From Asterella californica (lineage: Eukaryota > Streptophyta > Marchantiopsida > Marchantiales > Aytoniaceae), in assembly GCA_036924285.1 (NCBI GenBank), contig JAYKYS010000007.1, positions 17,546,001 through 17,610,000 of the forward strand: a stretch of 64,000 nucleotides of DNA, given 5' to 3'. Positions 59,572 through 64,000 of the stretch are shown here, piece after piece. Position numbers and translations under genes: made by a program. Position 1 is the stretch's first letter. Each line of letters begins with the position of its first letter. The notes under the pieces were generated by a model. It was not told the DNA's origin. It saw only the letters and a list, made by a program, of their open reading frames with translations, and made no database searches.

Positions 59572-62500
59572 ATGGATCAATACGGTCATGAAGTTTACGA
59601 CTACATGGTTGAAGATTATGACGCCGTTGACATCGATGATGGAGAAGATGAACTTCTCCAGGCTGCCCGGGAACGAGTATCACTCGAATCTGATCTAGAT
59701 GAAGATGACAGTGAGGTATGATAATGTTACACCCGCTCTAAGGTCTGTTTGTGCCGTTCATCATACCTTTGATGCTTTGAGGGGTCCTCCTCCCTGCACT
59801 GAGAGGAATTGGTGTGAGACTTGAACTCCGTTAGTTGAACATGCCAGAAGGAAATTGAGACTGGAGTGGTTTAAGGGCGTCATGAGTTGCCACATAAGCG
59901 TATGTCTTTTAGTATCTTCATCCGTATCATGTTCTCAATGTTGCGGCTGTCATCAACTTAATAGTCGCTATTGAGTTTCTGAGTAACTCCTCAAACGTGT
60001 TGTACTTTGATTTAGTCGTAAGTGTGATTTGACCGGTTTAGTCAGCATCGACCGCTATGCAGAGCAGAATGTAAATATGGATCACGGACTAATCACACCT
60101 GAGCATGGTTTCAGCCGTCAAATTCGAATGACACAACAGCAGCTGAAGCTAGGCGTGGCAAGGATATCCAGGGAATACCGTGGAGCAGGTTGCAGTTCAC
60201 AAGAGAGAAGTACCGCGAACAAAGGCTGCAACAGTATAAGAACTATGAGAACCTGAATCAACCTCACGACGACCTGGAGAAAGTAGGTTCGAGTCATCAA
60301 TGCGTCGCTCCTGTAGTTAACATTTCCTGTAATGTGTGGATGTTCGGTACCGGCTTGTGTTGGTTTGCCGGTCTTCGTATGTACCATAAGGTCTAGAGCG
60401 GAATAAATGACGATAATACTGATTTCGAGTGTACTGGAAGCAGGAATGCAAGTCACCAGTGAGAGGAGGGAAGTTTTACCAGTTCCGTCACAACACAAGA
60501 AACGTGAGGTCGACATATGTCCACTTTCAGGTAGTGTTCTCAACCCTGCTGTCCGCTTGGAAGTTATGCCCAGCCGGAATTTCATGCGAAGTTGTAGGGT
60601 CCATAGTAAATGAAAGAGGGGAGAAGAGGTGATGCTGGTCATAGGAGATTCCTTATTGCAATCTGTCAGTGCGATGCCTGTCATAGGAGAAGTTTAATTG
60701 CCTGTTCACTCTCGGAGAGCCCTTGTATCTTCTGCTCTTTAACTCCTAAGTAGTTCTCTCTGGGCGTGGAAGCTCAGAGGTAAGATAAATACTAGATTCT
60801 TGAAGGAGCTATCTTAGCGTCTTTAAAAGTGGAATAAAGAATGTGTTCAGACGAGAGGTGTTAAGACTGTCAAGAACATCCTGAATGCTGTTTTGCCTCC
60901 AAGGGGAGAGTAACATTGATTTGCTTTCATTCATGTTGTACTGCTGATGAACACAGCTCAGGAACCTGGTGTGGGCAACGTCGAAGCATGACATCTACTT
61001 GATGCATAATTATGCTGTCATGCACTGGTCTCCTTTGACTCGAAGGGGCACGGAGGTGCTTAATGTTCATGGGTCGGTAGTGCCGACGTCCGAGGTACAG
61101 TGATAAATCTTTGATCTGGTTATGTTCATAGTTTTTACGTTTCTCTTCTTAAATAATTCTGTTTGAGAGGAGTCGTTGCGTTACTGCTTTAGCTAAGGGA
61201 AGAGTTGTGTTGCGTTTCTGAGTGCAGAGCAATAGGAACCCGGGGGCCTATTCGCCTTTAGGGCGTGTTCAAATCAGCACTATGTGCGTCAAAAATAATC
61301 TTCTTGTAGCTGGAGGCTTCCAGGGAGAAATGGTGTGCAAGGTAAGCTGTTCACACGTATTACAGTTGGAAATGAGAGTTTAAAATTAACAGTAATACTG
61401 TATTCTGTCTGCATCATTATATTGTTACCCTAGGGAAGGTTTTTTGCAGTCTGTGCTTCTAAATAACCCAGGAGATATGATAGGAAGCGAACTGCCCGAC
61501 AAACATTTGTCGTGAAAACCTGATAGTTTGCTTGAAGATCCTAAAATGCAGAAATAGTTTTGACCGAAAATGCATCGGAGTCTCACTGGTTGTGAATCTT
61601 AATGAGTTTCTCTTGTGGAAGGCTCTCGAACTTGAAAGTAATTCGACGGTGTGATTGTTGCAGTACTTGGATCGTCCTGGAGTTTCGTACTGCGCCAAAA
61701 TTACTCATGACGAGAACGCAATCACTAATGCCATTGAAATTTATGATAGTGCAAGGTAAGTTGCACCTTGGTTTATCCGTTGCTTCTATTGACCGTTCCA
61801 GTGACTGGAACTTCATGTTGTTACATGTCTAAGTCTTCAAATCTGTTCGTTATGGACGTATGACTTAAGCCATGGAAAGACACTTACGACAGGCTCAGGC
61901 CATTGTTGAATCATCGGTTCGTCATGCAGTTTTACACTTTCAGTCAGAAGTTTACGCCATGTACAGATGCAATGAATAGTCTTAAATGGTATCTGGATTC
62001 AGAGTACCCTTTTGAGTACAAGTCCGAACCGTTACCCGCATATCGTAGAGGACAGTGCCGTAAACTGAACGGCTTCCTTTTCCTTTAGTCAAGAGTTTAG
62101 CATGCCTGACGTGCTGTTGTAACTGCCAGTTCTGCAAACAGTCTGACAAGGTATATCGGTCATTCGCAGTGGTGCGACTCGCCTTATGAGTTCCAACAAC
62201 GACTCCGTTGTACGAGTTTTTGATTGTGATGGCTTTTCCGTTCTATCCAAGTACGATTTCCCGTGGCCGGTAAACGTAAGTATAATATTGTGGTTTTGCA
62301 GTCCCAGCTAACTTTTTTTCCTTGTTTCCCTGAGGGCCGGAGTGCTATCATAGTTATCGAGATATGCATATGAACCAGAGCTATGCATCGAAGTCTCACT
62401 ATCAGTTTTGTTGTTTCGTGGTGGCTTCTCTTGTTACATTTCTGACATTGTTTGTAAAGTAGATCAATGTATATATTTACCGGGCATGAGTGTGCAACCG

Positions 62501-63204
62501 TGGTTCTAACTAACTTTGTTTTGGATGCTTGTAACAGCATACATCTGTGAGTCCAGATGGCAAAGAGGTTATTGTTGTGGGAGACAACGCTGATGGTATT
62601 CTTGCAGACTCCCAAACGGGGAAGGTGATTTCACACCTCTTAAGTGCTATAATTTGGGACGCTTCTCATTGTGGTTCTGAAATGTTGTGTCTTGCGTGTT
62701 TTAAGTCGGAGAATCAGTTTTATATGTCGTGTACCTCATGTCATACAAAGGTCGACTGTCTTACTGTTTCTGATGTTTTCTTTTGGGCAGACCATCGGAA
62801 GGTTGGTTGGCCATCTAGATTATTCATTCGCCTCGGCTTGGCATCCAAATGGGCACACCTTTGCGACAGGCAACCAGGACACGACTTGTCGTCTGTGGGA
62901 TGCCAGGATGCTCAGCAGATCAATTGCAGTGTTGAAGGGACGCATAGGTGCTATTCGATCGATTCGGTTTACGTCAGATGGAAGATTTATGGCGATGGCC
63001 GAGCCTGCAGACTTCGTGCACATTTTCGACACGAAGCAGGATTATAATCAGTGCCAGGAGATCGATATCTTTGGTGAAGTTGCCGGAATCTCTTTCAGTC
63101 CAGACACGGAGGCGCTCTTCGTAGGGGTTACAGACCGCACGTATGGAAGCTTACTGGAGTTCAATCGTGGCCACACTAACACGTATCTCGACTCTTACAT
63201 TTAG
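59572..63204 (+). CDS. WD40-repeat protein (C2A9.03-like), nine exons
   Basis: Spliced model with GT-AG introns and consistent phase: 59572-59715, 60115-60282, 60444-60530, 60957-61094, 61228-61341, 61664-61755, 62170-62275, 62538-62624, 62791-63204; 449 aa. The start is the first ATG of an acidic N terminus (MDQYGHEVYDYMVEDYD). Exon 2 holds a conserved GKDIQGIPW motif and a basic REKYREQR stretch. From exon 4 on come WD40 blades, with LVWATS, LLVAGGFQGE, SSNNDSVVRVFD, DNADGILADS, TGNQDTTCRLWD and FTSDGRFMAMAEP. The last exon codes for about 137 residues ending TYLDSYI. Homologues occur in plants and fungi as uncharacterised WD repeat proteins, probably protein-interaction scaffolds. All frames are intact, so the gene looks functional. 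The exon borders are my reading and were not checked against transcripts. Confidence 0.9.
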
Positions 63205-64000
63205 TGTTCAGTATTAGCCATCTCAGAAGCCCTTATAAATCCATATTGGGGTTACGGCCTGCATTCAAGCATGCTTTCTTGGCTTTTGGCCGAGCAGGCT
63301 CGGGCCATTTATAGTGTTCAGCGTCGGAGTACACCTTTCTGCCTAAGACAATAATTACGCTTCAGACAGACAGGATGTCCTGAGAGTGCTAGGTAGGAGC
63401 ATTGTGGTAGGTTAGTGGAGAATTGGATGGGACAGTATAAGTGTACAGTGGGTTGTGTAGACTTTGAAGGTCTCTTTGAAGAGCGGCTACTTTACAAGTG
63501 TATATAGGTTGTAATTTCACATCTGAAGCTGGACTACGGTAGTCATGTAATTCAGTTCTTCGCTCCAGGCAGCATGATAGGTTGCGGGCCCGAGTTTCGG
63601 ACACGGCTCTTTTGTATCAGTTGTCCGCAGATGCTGAATTTAGTGGCTGTGTAAAAGCCAACGAATGTTGTTAATCAGAATTTCCAGGAAAGGAGTCCTC
63701 CGTTTCCATGTGATCTTATCACCAGCACTTTTCTAGAAGGACATACTATCATAAGTCATACACATATCAGTATATATGACTTATAGTACTTTTGACCTAA
63801 GCCTAACCCTCCCTGTTGGGTGCTGATGAAGTCAGGGAGCCGGTTGAGGTGCATGCGACAGGAGAGTGTTCTGTTGCATGCACTGCGTGTACCTTGTGGT
63901 AGTTAGGTGTTTCAGTGTACACCTACTCATTACCTACAGCTGTGTCCGTGACTTCTGTTCGGAGAATTGCTTCTAACCTCTAACCTCTACCTTCTTCATG
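63205..64000 (+). other. 3' flank of the WD40 gene
   Basis: No further gene recognised. A 10-bp inverted repeat, ATAAGTCATA at 63751-63760 and its complement at 63775-63784, can form a hairpin. Confidence 0.5.
63751..63784. repeat. Short inverted repeat (hairpin)
   Basis: Perfect 10-bp arms around a 14-base AT-rich loop. It may be a small MITE relic or simply a hairpin. Confidence 0.6.

Noticed and set aside
1..64000. CRISPR arrays, rRNA genes or complete tRNA genes
   Set aside because: No regularly spaced repeats with spacers and no complete RNA gene seen. The tRNA-like words at 7611-7700 do not make a full tRNA.

Overview
The window is a repeat-dense eukaryotic nuclear locus. At the right end there is one spliced host gene: a WD40-repeat protein with nine exons, GT-AG introns of roughly 130-430 bp and 449 aa, of a type conserved in the green lineage. 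Everything else is transposable-element sequence or AT-rich DNA in which I recognise no gene. The host protein, the plant-type Ty1/copia and chromodomain Ty3/gypsy elements and the intron structure suggest a streptophyte, perhaps a non-seed plant or a charophyte alga. The sequence alone does not fix the species.

Left 40 kb: a nest of LTR retrotransposons. The oldest layer is element A (+ strand, from 1483 to 40258 in pieces), a decayed Ty3/gypsy element. It was broken by element B (3529-24439, - strand, gypsy with ~2.0 kb LTRs), by element D (24974-35105, + strand chromovirus with ~1.1 kb LTRs) and by repeat E (35618-37241). Element B was broken inside its integrase by element C (6361-16323, + strand), a much younger relative of A. 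The 5' LTR of D was broken by F (25603-28060, probably a solo LTR).

Element C is the most interesting object. Its first reading frame is Gag, protease and then a DNMT3-like cytosine-5 DNA methyltransferase with all main catalytic motifs in canonical order. Its second frame is RT, RNase H and a DDE integrase followed by a PHD finger. Its ends are not ordinary LTRs. They form split direct repeats (A1 - body - B1-A2-B2), an arrangement best known from tyrosine-recombinase elements, yet here paired with a DDE integrase. A 15-nt stretch next to A1 is exactly complementary to the inside of A1, which suggests self-primed reverse transcription. The older relative A shows the same B1-A2-B2 end, a decayed methyltransferase and the PHD finger, so these are family traits. 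C-to-T and G-to-A changes dominate the decay I sampled.

40.3-48.7 kb: non-LTR retrotransposon (LINE) remnants in AT-rich DNA. 48.7-54.0 kb: a complete-length Ty1/copia element with a perfect 5-bp target duplication but a broken frame. 54.0-59.6 kb: no recognised coding gene, presumably including the host gene's upstream region. 59.6-63.2 kb: the WD40 gene. 63.2-64.0 kb: its 3' flank.
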